Below are positions 44,225-52,311 of a stretch of 64,000 nucleotides of DNA, piece after piece. Source of the stretch: Anaerolineae bacterium. Lineage in GTDB: Bacteria; Chloroflexota; Anaerolineae; Aggregatilineales; UBA2796. The DNA is taken from positions 26,258 to 90,257 of the forward strand of contig JAHBVK010000023.1 of the NCBI GenBank assembly GCA_019637555.1, read 5' to 3'. Made by a program: the position numbers and the translations under genes. The notes under the pieces are model-generated. The model was not told the origin of the DNA. It saw only the letters and a program-made list of their open reading frames with translations, and made no database searches. Numbering within the stretch: the first letter of the stretch is position 1; the number at the start of each line of letters is the position of its first letter.

Positions 44225-44377
44225 CTAACGCAAGAAGCCGGTCAGGTATGCCACCGCAAAGCTGACGATCAAGATTGCCAGCAGTAGTAGCCATGCTTTC
44301 ATGCGTCCATCAACGAATGGAGGAGAGGCAGGAGATTGTTCGTCACGTTGCTCAGGATTGGGATCAGAATCGGTCAT
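44225..44377 (-). CDS. Small single-pass membrane protein (50 aa)
   Basis: A 50-residue protein with an acidic, Pro/Ser-rich N-terminus (DPNPEQRDEQSPASPP) and one membrane helix (about residues 27-46, AWLLLLAILIVSFAVAYL). I chose ATG 44377 because TGGAG lies 8 bases ahead; a longer in-frame start at 44482 overlaps a hairpin repeat. It lies 52 bases upstream of the GAF-PAS kinase gene. Not recognised. Confidence 0.6.
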   Translation of the reverse strand: MTDSDPNPEQRDEQSPASPPFVDGRMKAWLLLLAILIVSFAVAYLTGFLR

Positions 44378-44446
44378 TGGGGACTCCAGAATGAACGTTG
44401 AGTTCATCCTCGCTAACATTACACCGTCAATCAATCTATTCAACAT

Positions 44447-44477
44447 TGTAGCCGGAGGTTGATAATCTCCGGCTACA
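44447..44477. repeat. TGTAGCCGGAG hairpin repeat, copy 1
   Basis: Arms 44447-44457 and 44467-44477 pair over 11 bases (TGTAGCCGGAG/CTCCGGCTACA). Nearly the same arms occur at 58383, and a similarly built hairpin at 33592. Confidence 0.7.
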
Positions 44478-44529
44478 TTCATACCCTTAACTTCCCAACG
44501 ATTTAGCTTCGCTTTCTACATCAATAGGA

Positions 44530-44572
44530 ATTCCCCTCTCCGTTGACGGTGAAGGGGCAGGAGGTGAGGCTT
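44530..44572. repeat. Degenerate copy of the dispersed intergenic repeat
   Basis: TTCCCCTCTCC, a 9-base centre, then GAAGGGGCAGGAGGTGAGGCT follow the layout of the 55-59 bp repeat with changes in the centre. It lies right at the stop of the aminotransferase gene, the same kind of place as the other copies. Confidence 0.55.
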
Positions 44573-45912
44573 TACTCCACGAACTTATCCGCCAGCGACA
44601 ACGCATCGTTGAGGATGCTCAAGGCTTCCTGCAACTGCGCTTCGTTGATGATCAGCGGCGGGACGGCAAAGACCATGTTCCAGCGCACGAAGGTATATAA
44701 GCCCTTCGACAACAGATGCGCTTGCACCTGCTTCATCGCCTCAGTCAGCGGTTTGTTGAACTCCGACATCGGCGCGCGCGTCTCGCGGTTCTTCACCAAC
44801 TCGATCACATGGAACAGCGCCGTACCGCGCACCTCACCGATGCTCGGATGCTCTGCCGCTAACTCATGCAGACCTTTACTCAACACCTCGCCCATCTTGG
44901 CGGAGTTTTCGATCAAGCCTTCCTGCTCATAGACCTCAATCGTGGCAAGACCAGCCGCGCAAGACATCGGATGCGCCGCATACGTGCCGCCGATCATCAG
45001 CGGAGTCTGCTCGAAGTGCTGCGCGATCTTCTCCGACACCATCGTCGCCGCAAGCGGCAGATAACCGGAGGTCAAGCCCTTCGCCATCGTCATAATGTCG
45101 GGGCGCACATCGGGATAGTTATCGACGCCGAACCACTTGCCCGTGCGTCCGAAACCACTCATAACCTCATCCACGATCAGCAGGATGCCATACTTATCGC
45201 AGATTTGCTGCACCTTCGTCCAATACGCCGGATCAGGCGGCGCAATGATTCCACTTGATCCGCTGTAACCTTCGAGGATGATCGCGGCGATGGTTTCGGG
45301 ACCTTCAAAGATCACCGTCTGCTCAATGTGATCAGCGCACATCAGATTACAGGCATCCAAGCCCTTGCAGAACATGCAGCGGTAGCGATAAGGGTCTTGG
45401 AAGTGAACTACCCAACCGACGCCCGGCTCATTCGGAATACGGCGCGGATCGCCACCCGCCTGCTGCGCTGCGAAACCCTGACCGTGAAAGCTGCGATACC
45501 GCGCCAGCACTTTCTGCCGACCAGTGTACTGCCGCGCGATCTTGAAGGCGTTCTCGTTTGCCTCTGTACCACTTAGGCTGAAGAACGTCTTTTTCAGCGT
45601 TCCCGGCGCGATCTGCTGCAACTTCTCGCCCAATTTGCCGCGCGGATCAGTCGCCATCCCCGGATACACGAATTGCAGTTGATCCGCCTGCCGCTTGATC
45701 GCCTCGATCACATGCTTGTTGCCATGACCGATGTTGACGTTCATCAACTGCGAATTGAAGTCGATGTATCGCTTGCCGTTAGCATCGTAGAAATAAATCC
45801 CTTCGGCGTGCGTCACCGGAATCGGATTGACCGGAGCTTGTGCGCCCCACGGAAAGAGGGTGTATTCCTTATTGAGATCGATGATCTCGTCTTGCATCGT
45901 CGGTGCAACCAT
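44572..45912 (-). CDS. Class III PLP-dependent aminotransferase
   Basis: Transfers an amino group from an omega-amino acid to pyruvate or a keto acid. The 446-residue protein shows FFSLSGTEANENAFKIARQY, LLIVDEVMSGFGRTGKWFG (PLP-binding Asp) and TMAKGLTSGYLPLAA with the PLP-linked Lys. Between them is an unusual Cys-rich CMFCKGLDACNLMC stretch (about residues 167-180). It resembles beta-alanine or taurine:pyruvate aminotransferases, but donor is not decided. The ATG at 45912 is chosen because GAGGA lies 5 bases ahead. Divergent from the PadR gene. Confidence 0.88.
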   Translation of the reverse strand: MVAPTMQDEIIDLNKEYTLFPWGAQAPVNPIPVTHAEGIYFYDANGKRYIDFNSQLMNVNIGHGNKHVIEAIKRQADQLQFVYPGMATDPRGKLGEKLQQIAPGTLKKTFFSLSGTEANENAFKIARQYTGRQKVLARYRSFHGQGFAAQQAGGDPRRIPNEPGVGWVVHFQDPYRYRCMFCKGLDACNLMCADHIEQTVIFEGPETIAAIILEGYSGSSGIIAPPDPAYWTKVQQICDKYGILLIVDEVMSGFGRTGKWFGVDNYPDVRPDIMTMAKGLTSGYLPLAATMVSEKIAQHFEQTPLMIGGTYAAHPMSCAAGLATIEVYEQEGLIENSAKMGEVLSKGLHELAAEHPSIGEVRGTALFHVIELVKNRETRAPMSEFNKPLTEAMKQVQAHLLSKGLYTFVRWNMVFAVPPLIINEAQLQEALSILNDALSLADKFVE

Positions 45913-46102
45913 GGTGTCCTCAAAAAAGTGCAACTCTACAGGGCAGTGAGTTCAATTCTACTCCTAATATCTTGGCTGTCGAAACCAGCTTCTGTTTGTT
46001 GATTACTATGCCTTAATCCTTATTTTGCATGCTGCTAAGCGTTTGTTGTACTAACTCCGCCTCGCGTCTTTGCACCTATTGCCACCTTGCCCCGACTTTT
46101 AC

Positions 46103-46139
46103 TTGACAATGATGTATGATCTGAGTAACATAGGTTACT
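46103..46139 (+). promoter_or_regulatory. Promoter with overlapping inverted repeat (likely PadR operator)
   Basis: TTGACA (46103-46108), 17-base spacer and TAACAT (46126-46131). The inverted repeat AGTAAC-ATAG-GTTACT (46124-46139) covers the -10 box, where a repressor would block polymerase. It lies 38 bases ahead of the PadR gene, so autoregulation is likely. Confidence 0.72.
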
Positions 46140-46176
46140 AATAACATATAATCGCACGTTCCATGGAAGTGAAGCT

Positions 46177-46731
46177 GTGTCGATCAAGTATGCGATCTTG
46201 GGTTTCCTGAGTGAAACGCCATTAACAGGCTACGACCTCAAAAAGCTGTTCGCCGAGTCGGAAGTGTTCCATTGGTCGGGCAACAACAATCAGATTTATC
46301 GGACACTGGTTGAGCTTCACCAAGAGCAGCTAGTCACCATCACTGTTCAGGTTCAGGAAAGCAAGCCGCCGCGCAAAATCTACACCATCACTGATGCCGG
46401 ATTGCAGGCGTTGCGACAATGGTTGCTTTCTACACCGGAACTACCCCAATTCAAAAGCGCGCTGTCGATGCAATTAACATGGGCGGATCAACTGGATGCG
46501 GTTGATCTGGACAAGGTGCTGGCAGCATACGAAGATGATCTGCAAGCACATATTGTGCTAGTGCATGAAAAAGCACGCCGACAAAGTAGTAATCGGACGA
46601 CCAGCTACTTCAAAGATCGTATCGTGCAGCACTGGCTGTCAGTCTATGAGCTTGAATTGACACTGGTACGCAGCTTGCGACAGGAAGTACTTGGCAAGGA
46701 GCAAGGAAATGGATCAATCACCCCTCTATAA
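46177..46731 (+). CDS. PadR family transcriptional regulator
   Basis: A 184-residue repressor with GTG start. The N-terminal winged helix (IKYAILGFLSETPLTGYDLK ... NNNQIYRTLVELHQEQLVT) and KIYTITDAGLQALRQWL are typical for PadR, and a C-terminal helical dimerisation domain follows. It overlaps the alpha/beta hydrolase gene by 23 bases. Probably represses its own operon in response to a small molecule. GGAAGTGA is a weak RBS. Confidence 0.92.
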   Translation: MSIKYAILGFLSETPLTGYDLKKLFAESEVFHWSGNNNQIYRTLVELHQEQLVTITVQVQESKPPRKIYTITDAGLQALRQWLLSTPELPQFKSALSMQLTWADQLDAVDLDKVLAAYEDDLQAHIVLVHEKARRQSSNRTTSYFKDRIVQHWLSVYELELTLVRSLRQEVLGKEQGNGSITPL

Positions 46732-47560
46732 TACACCAGCAGGCGAAGCGCTCGTCATGGCGCTGTACGATGCCGTACTGCAAAACTGGATGGTGCCCTC
46801 TCAGACACAGATGGTTTCAACGCGTTGTGGCAAGACCTTTGTGATTGCCAGCGGTGATCCATTTGCACCGCCGGTAGTCCTACTTCATGGCGCAGGTGGC
46901 AACTCGGCGATGTGGGCGGGCGACGTAGCCGATTACGCTAGCCAATTTCGCGTCTATGCGGTTGATCTCCCCGGCGAGGCTGGCAAAAGTACACCGAACC
47001 GCCCACCATGGGCTGGCGCGGCATTTGGTGAATGGCTGGAAGATGTTCTAAATGCTCTCAACGTCGAACAAGCGTCACTGGTAGGGATATCGCAAGGAGG
47101 ATGGGCAGCACTGAAGTTTGCCGTCATGATGCCGGAACGCGTCACCAAATTGGTGCTAATAGCACCTGCTGGCATCGTTCCAGATAGACGATCTTTTCTA
47201 CCGCTGGCGATTATGCTGAGTTTCTTGGGAAAAGCGGGCATCAAACGCTTTGTACAGGCGCTGCTTGCCGATCAAAACCCGCCTGATCGCGATGGTCTAG
47301 TCGAGCGCGTGGCGGAGATGAGTGCGCATTTCAGACCACGAATTGGCGTAATACCTCTCTTTTCCGACGCTGAACTACGCCGTTTGACGATGCCCATATT
47401 GCTGCTAGGAGGGACCAAAGACATCTGTCGTGATGTCGCGAAAATTGAGGCACGACTGAAAATGCTTGTCCCGCAGCTTTCTGTTAAGTTGATCTCAGGA
47501 GTTGGGCATATCGTACTGAATACAAGTGGCTGCGCCCTCCAGTTTCTGACACAGCCGTAA
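46709..47560 (+). CDS. Alpha/beta hydrolase
   Basis: A 283-residue soluble serine hydrolase. LLHGAGGNSAMW holds the oxyanion HG, nucleophile Ser is in GISQGGWAAL, the acid in GGTKDICRD and His in GVGHIVLN. No signal peptide. ATG 46709 is chosen because AAGGAG lies a few bases ahead; it overlaps the end of the PadR gene. Being in a PadR-led pair suggests detoxification or use of an ester or haloalkane-like compound. Substrate unknown. Confidence 0.9.
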   Translation: MDQSPLYNTPAGEALVMALYDAVLQNWMVPSQTQMVSTRCGKTFVIASGDPFAPPVVLLHGAGGNSAMWAGDVADYASQFRVYAVDLPGEAGKSTPNRPPWAGAAFGEWLEDVLNALNVEQASLVGISQGGWAALKFAVMMPERVTKLVLIAPAGIVPDRRSFLPLAIMLSFLGKAGIKRFVQALLADQNPPDRDGLVERVAEMSAHFRPRIGVIPLFSDAELRRLTMPILLLGGTKDICRDVAKIEARLKMLVPQLSVKLISGVGHIVLNTSGCALQFLTQP

Positions 47561-47628
47561 TCGATAGAACAAATGAGTCAGCTCTACAAGATCAAGGCTG
47601 ACTCAACCTCTTGCCAGCAGCTAGCAAC

Positions 47629-48564
47629 TTAGAACCCGAACGGATTCGGCAGTTCCTTGCCTTCGCTGTACGCCTTCAGATTGTCCAGCGCCAAGCCGAA
47701 GCCGAAAGCGTTCTGTTCCATGTTCTGGTGACGTGAAGCATCCGATTCCACTTCGTAGCCAGTATGAGTCAAGAACACCCGTGTGCCGCCCATTTCTTCT
47801 TCCAATGTGTAGGTCGTCACCAGCGGTACTTCCGATAGATTCGCCGTTGAACGAGAGGCAAAGCGGTGCGGCGGCTCAACAATCTCGATGATCTGAACGT
47901 ACATCTCAGACTCGGTGCTCACATCATAAACATACAATTTTCCGCCCACTTCCAGCGCCGATAACTTCCAGATCGTGCTAGGCGAATACCACCGCTGATA
48001 TTCCTGTGGATCAGTGATTGCCTTCCACACCCGTTCGCGCGGCGCATCGATCCACACACTGCGTTCAATGGCGTACTTTTCTTTCGTTTCCCGCCGATAA
48101 CCAAACAACGCCGCCGTATATCCCTCCGGGTACGGCAGTTCTGCGCCATCGACATACGCTTGCAAGTTGTTGAGTGCCTTCTCCCAACCAGCACCACTCG
48201 GCGCTAATCGTTCCTGTGCCGACTGCTCATTGAGTGCATCGAAGCCGCTCAACAACACCATCACGCGCGTGCCACCATTTTCTTCTTCCAATGTATAAGT
48301 AGTTTTCAGAAGCTTGTCTGGCAAACTCCGGCTGATGATCTTTCGTGGCTGCTCAACAGCCTCCAGCACCGCGATAGGCACTTCCATGCCACCCAATGAG
48401 ACGTAAATCGTGCCGTTTTCATCACGCTTCATCTGTGCGCCCAACATCGGCGGCAGAAACCACTGCGCCAACTGTTCGGGATCGATCAAGGCTTTCCACA
48501 CCCGTTCGCGCGACGCATTGATCCAAATACTGCGCTCGACCTGCATAGTTTCAACCTTCTGCAT
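47629..48564 (-). CDS. Tandem AHSA1/SRPBCC (START-like) domain protein
   Basis: A 311-residue protein made of two AHSA1-type START-like domains. Each begins with a similar motif (VERSIWINASRERVWKALID and AIERSVWIDAPRERVWKAITD) and continues with DP.QLAQWF/QRWYSP and TTYTLEEENGGTRVMV/TTYTLEEEMGGTRVFL. Most relatives have one domain, so this is an in-frame duplication. Such domains bind hydrophobic ligands. ATG 48564 is preceded by AGGAG. Controlled by a strong promoter and palindromic operator directly upstream. Confidence 0.9.
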   Translation of the reverse strand: MQKVETMQVERSIWINASRERVWKALIDPEQLAQWFLPPMLGAQMKRDENGTIYVSLGGMEVPIAVLEAVEQPRKIISRSLPDKLLKTTYTLEEENGGTRVMVLLSGFDALNEQSAQERLAPSGAGWEKALNNLQAYVDGAELPYPEGYTAALFGYRRETKEKYAIERSVWIDAPRERVWKAITDPQEYQRWYSPSTIWKLSALEVGGKLYVYDVSTESEMYVQIIEIVEPPHRFASRSTANLSEVPLVTTYTLEEEMGGTRVFLTHTGYEVESDASRHQNMEQNAFGFGLALDNLKAYSEGKELPNPFGF

Positions 48565-48578
48565 CCACAGACTCCTAT

Positions 48579-48600
48579 AGTGCAACCATTTAGTTGCACT
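48579..48600 (-). promoter_or_regulatory. Palindromic operator of the tandem AHSA1 gene
   Basis: Perfect inverted repeat AGTGCAAC-CATTTA-GTTGCACT, just downstream of the -10 box and over the presumed start site. Similar GTGCAAC palindromes precede ArsR-SRPBCC operons in other bacteria (general knowledge). No ArsR gene lies in the window, so the repressor must be elsewhere. Confidence 0.75.
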
Positions 48601-48629
48601 ACTATATTGGAATTTTTGTTCTATGTCAA
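48601..48629 (-). promoter_or_regulatory. Sigma-70-type promoter of the tandem AHSA1 gene
   Basis: On the minus strand TTGACA (48629-48624), 17-base spacer and TATAGT (48606-48601), a strong promoter. The operator follows directly. The rest of the 317-base gap up to the PIN-TRAM gene holds only the dispersed repeat. Confidence 0.85.
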
Positions 48630-48683
48630 CTCAATGCCGCCTCTACAACCCACAAACGAAGCTAGACACAACGATTTAGCTTT

Positions 48684-48742
48684 GCCTCTCGGTTCCCCCT
48701 CTCCACGAAGTGGATGAGGGGGTCAGGGGGTGAGGCTAATCC
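48684..48742. repeat. Dispersed intergenic repeat, copy 2
   Basis: Same element as at 20725 and 57870 (GCCTCTCGGTTCCCCC, hairpin, GAGGCTAATCC), with one more G than copy 1. It lies in the gap between divergent genes. Confidence 0.85.
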
Positions 48743-48881
48743 TCACCCTATCCAATCCCCCGTTTCCCACCGATTCTCCCTACCCGCAACAGCCGCAAAC
48801 CGATCATCCGACTCTAACCATCCGCTTGTACAACTCTCTGACGATCCCCCCTTTTTTGCCCGTTGACGCCAGATCGACCTA

Positions 48882-50000
48882 ATGTTAAAGTTCGCCACAG
48901 GACTTATCTATTCATTCATATATCCCTGTGTCACCATGTCATCTGAACTCGGACTTAGACTCATCGGGATGATCATCTGCGCACTAGTTGGTGCGCGGGT
49001 GGGGGCGGTGCTTGCTGCACCTCCCATTACGGTCGAGGTATTCTCACTGATCTTCGGGCTAGTGGGTGCACTCGTCGGCTTGATCCTGACACCCTACTTC
49101 ACCACCCGTCCGGCGCGCTTTGCTCGCACCGTGATCCGCGAGATGCCCGTAGAGGCACTAGCAACGGCGCTGCTCGGACTGATCTTTGGACTGGTCGTCG
49201 GCGCGTTGCTTTCGGTGCCTTTAGGCTTGCTGCCGCGCCCCTTCAGCGAGTGGGTTCCCTCCATTGTGTCGTTAGTAGCGGCATATTTGGGCATTCTCAT
49301 CTTCGCCTTCCGTGCACCCGACATCTTCCAGTTGATCCAGCGGCTGCGCTCTGGCGACAACGAGATCGCGGTTGCACCAACCACTATCAGCGAAGCGCAA
49401 ATCCTGATGGATACCAGCGTGATCATCGACGGGCGCATCCTCGATATCGCACGGACGGGCTTCGTCTTCGGCACGATCCTCGTCCCCGGCTTCGTCCTGC
49501 GGCAGTTACAGCACATCGCTGACGAAAGCGATCCGCTCCGCCGTAATCGTGGCAAGCGCGGATTAGAAATCCTCGAAGAACTGCGCAAGGAATCCAAAGT
49601 GCGCGTCGAGATTGTTGATCTGGACACTGAAAGCGCCCGCGCGGTGGATGATAAGCTGGTGGTGCTGGCGAAAGAGATGGACGCCTACCTGATGACCACC
49701 GACCACAACCTGAACCGCACAGCGGCATTGCAAGGTGTGCGTGTGCTCAACATCAACGAACTGACCAACGCCGTCAAAGCGATGCTCCTGCCCAACGAAG
49801 TGATTCCTATCAAAATCACGGCGGAAGGGCGCGAGGCGCAGCAAGGAGTTGGCTACCTCGATGATGGCACAATGGTGGTGGTGGAAGATGGTAAGCGTTA
49901 TTTGGATCGCACCATCTATGTGACCATCACACGCATGATCCAGACAGCGGCGGGCAAAATGTACTTTGCGCGACCGGAAGAGAACAATCCCAAAAGGTAG
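48882..50000 (+). CDS. PIN-TRAM domain membrane protein (YacL-like)
   Basis: A 372-residue protein with four N-terminal membrane helices (for example IGMIICALVGARVGAVLAA and VGALVGLILTPYF), a cytoplasmic PIN domain (ILMDTSVIIDGRILDIARTG, TDHNLN) and a TRAM RNA-binding domain (EVIPIKITAEGREAQQGVGY). The acidic residues of the PIN nuclease site are present. B. subtilis YacL is the model; the natural RNA target is unknown. The start is ATG 48882 or 48936; neither has a clear RBS. It lies ahead of cysS and rlmB, an arrangement known from Firmicutes. Confidence 0.92.
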   Translation: MLKFATGLIYSFIYPCVTMSSELGLRLIGMIICALVGARVGAVLAAPPITVEVFSLIFGLVGALVGLILTPYFTTRPARFARTVIREMPVEALATALLGLIFGLVVGALLSVPLGLLPRPFSEWVPSIVSLVAAYLGILIFAFRAPDIFQLIQRLRSGDNEIAVAPTTISEAQILMDTSVIIDGRILDIARTGFVFGTILVPGFVLRQLQHIADESDPLRRNRGKRGLEILEELRKESKVRVEIVDLDTESARAVDDKLVVLAKEMDAYLMTTDHNLNRTAALQGVRVLNINELTNAVKAMLLPNEVIPIKITAEGREAQQGVGYLDDGTMVVVEDGKRYLDRTIYVTITRMIQTAAGKMYFARPEENNPKR

Positions 50001-50014
50001 AATGACAGAGCAGA

Positions 50015-51460
50015 ATGCGTAATATCAAAGTCTTTAATGTGCTCGGCAGGCAAAAAGTCGAGTTCCAGCCGATCAATCCGGGCAAAGTGAATATGTACGT
50101 TTGCGGTCCCACTGTCCAGAACTATGCCCATCTCGGACACGCCCGCACTTATATCAGCTTCGACGTCGTTGTCCGCTATCTGCGTTACATTGGCTACGAT
50201 GTACTCTATGTGCAAAATATCACTGATGTCGGTCATCTCCTAGATACTGGTGAAGATCGCATTGTCAAAGCGGCGCGGCAGCAGGCGGTCAAGCCGATGC
50301 AGATCGTGGAGTTCTTCGCTCGCAGCTACTTCTCTGACATGGATGCGCTCGGTGTGCAGCGTCCCGACATCAGTCCTCGCGCCAGCGGTCACATCCCCGA
50401 ACAGATCGAGATGATCGAGGAATTGATCGAGAAGGGGCATGCCTATGTCGCTGATGATGGCGTTTACTTCGATGTCGCCAGTTATGAAGGCTACGGCAAG
50501 CTCTCCAACCGCAAATTGGATGAAGGCGAGACTGGAACGCGCCGCCTGAAAGGGACAGGCAAACGCCGTCAGGAAGATTTCGTACTCTGGGTGATCGCGC
50601 CGGAGGAGCACTTACTGCAGTGGAACAGCCCGTGGGGGCGCGGCTACCCCGGTTGGCACATCGAGTGCTCCGCCATGTCCCGCAAATATCTGGGCGCAAC
50701 CTTCGATATTCACGGCGGCGGCATCGAGAACATCTTCCCGCACAACGAATGTGAGTGCGCCCAGAGTGAAGCCGCCAACGATCAACCCTTTGCCAACTAC
50801 TGGCTGCTGACGGGCAATCTGACGGTGGACGGCGCGAAGATGTCCAAGAGCGTCGGCAATGTGGTCAACATCAAGGACGCCCTGCAAAAGTATCGCGGTG
50901 AGGTGATCCGCATGTTCACCTTTCAGGCGCACTACAGCAATCCCGTCGATTACAGCGATGACTCACTCAACGCCGCGCAAAAAGGCTGGGAGCGCGTCAT
51001 GGGTGCTGTCCGCCTGACCCGCGAAAAACTCCGCGACGCCAAAGAGTCCAATGACGGCGCTGACTTCCAGCAAGTGTTGGACGATCACAAAGAACAGTTC
51101 ATGGCGGCACTTGACGACGATTTCAACATGCCCGCTGCCGTTGCCGTGATGCAAACCCTGACCGGTGAAGTCAACAAGCTGCTCAACAGCAGTCAAGCTG
51201 TTGGTAAAGCGACACTAGAAGCGATCAATACTTGGTATGCCGAACTCGGTGGTACGATTTTGGGCGTCATACCCGCATCGGAAGCGGCAACTGCCAACGC
51301 CGGGCGCGAGGACGGTCTGATCCGTCTGCTGATCGAACAACGGCAGCAAGCGCGCGCCGAGAAGCAGTTCGCCCGTTCTGACCAGATCAGAGATCGCTTA
51401 AAGGCGCTTGGTATCACATTGGAAGATCGCGCCGACGCTACGGTGTATAAACTGGATTGA
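50015..51460 (+). CDS. cysS: Cysteinyl-tRNA synthetase
   Basis: Charges tRNA-Cys. The 481-residue protein has CGPTVQNYAHLGHARTYISFD (HIGH-like motif and zinc Cys), ADDGVYFDV, the zinc site CSAMSRKYLGATFDIHGGGIE and the KMSKS loop (GAKMSKSVGN). The C-terminal RIRDRLKALGITLEDRA segment is usual. A very short overlapping frame (six codons, 50002-50022) precedes the ATG and may couple translation to the PIN-TRAM gene. Full length. Confidence 0.97.
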   Translation: MRNIKVFNVLGRQKVEFQPINPGKVNMYVCGPTVQNYAHLGHARTYISFDVVVRYLRYIGYDVLYVQNITDVGHLLDTGEDRIVKAARQQAVKPMQIVEFFARSYFSDMDALGVQRPDISPRASGHIPEQIEMIEELIEKGHAYVADDGVYFDVASYEGYGKLSNRKLDEGETGTRRLKGTGKRRQEDFVLWVIAPEEHLLQWNSPWGRGYPGWHIECSAMSRKYLGATFDIHGGGIENIFPHNECECAQSEAANDQPFANYWLLTGNLTVDGAKMSKSVGNVVNIKDALQKYRGEVIRMFTFQAHYSNPVDYSDDSLNAAQKGWERVMGAVRLTREKLRDAKESNDGADFQQVLDDHKEQFMAALDDDFNMPAAVAVMQTLTGEVNKLLNSSQAVGKATLEAINTWYAELGGTILGVIPASEAATANAGREDGLIRLLIEQRQQARAEKQFARSDQIRDRLKALGITLEDRADATVYKLD

Positions 51461-51480
51461 TCGAGAGGCTAGTGAACTGA

Positions 51481-52245
51481 GTGTCAGAGATCATTTACGG
51501 GCGTTGGGCGGCGCTGGAAACCCTCCGCGCGAACCGACGGGAAGTACAGCAGATCATCTTCGCGGAAGGCGTGGAGGAGAAGGGTGTCATTACCGACATC
51601 GTCTCAGTTTCCAAACAGCGCAACATCGCGGTCAAGAAAGTGCCGCGCCGGATGCTTGATGATCTAGCAAAAGGCGCGAATCATCAGGGGGTAGCGCTGC
51701 GCGTCAGCGACTATCCTTACGTCGAACTAGAGACGCTGATGACCATCGCCGAGCAGCGTAAGGAAAAGCCTTTCATCCTGATCCTCGATCTGCTGCAAGA
51801 CCCGCAAAATGTGGGCACACTGATGCGTGTGGCTGACTCTGTCGGTGTTCATGGCATCGTCATGCAAGATCGACGTGGAGTCAGCGTGACGGCGGCAGTG
51901 ACCAATGCCTCGTCAGGCGCGGTAGAGCATCTCAACGTCGTACAGGTCACCAACCTCGTCGCGGCGATGAAGAAGCTCAAAGAGTACGGCGTCTGGATGG
52001 TCGGGCTGGACATTGGACCGAATATCGAGCCAATCGATAAGACCGATCTCAATATTCCCTTGGGCTTAGTCTTAGGCAGCGAGGGTGAAGGCGTCCGCCG
52101 TTTGGTGCGCGATACTTGCGACATTGTAGCGACGCTGCCAATGCGCGGACATGTTGAAAGTTTGAACGTAGCGACGGTGGGCGCGGTGACGCTTTACGCC
52201 GCGTGGCAAGCGCGTCAGTGGGAAGGCTGGGTTCCCCCACGATAA
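51481..52245 (+). CDS. rlmB: 23S rRNA 2'-O-ribose methyltransferase RlmB-like (TrmH family)
   Basis: SPOUT-family methyltransferase of 254 residues. The N-terminal substrate-binding domain (IIYGRWAALETLRANRREVQ) is followed by the knot domain: LILDLLQDPQNVGTLMRVAD, LVLGSEGEGVRRLVRDTCD and MRGHVESLNVATVGAVTLY. These match RlmB (modifies G2251). Start is GTG with GAGAGG ahead. Follows cysS as in many bacteria. The exact rRNA site is by family inference. Confidence 0.93.
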   Translation: MSEIIYGRWAALETLRANRREVQQIIFAEGVEEKGVITDIVSVSKQRNIAVKKVPRRMLDDLAKGANHQGVALRVSDYPYVELETLMTIAEQRKEKPFILILDLLQDPQNVGTLMRVADSVGVHGIVMQDRRGVSVTAAVTNASSGAVEHLNVVQVTNLVAAMKKLKEYGVWMVGLDIGPNIEPIDKTDLNIPLGLVLGSEGEGVRRLVRDTCDIVATLPMRGHVESLNVATVGAVTLYAAWQARQWEGWVPPR

Positions 52246-52311
52246 CCGCGATAACGCAGTGTTGAAGCGCATTTAGTCTCTATTTTCATGGGGCATGGGC
52301 GACGGAGTTCC

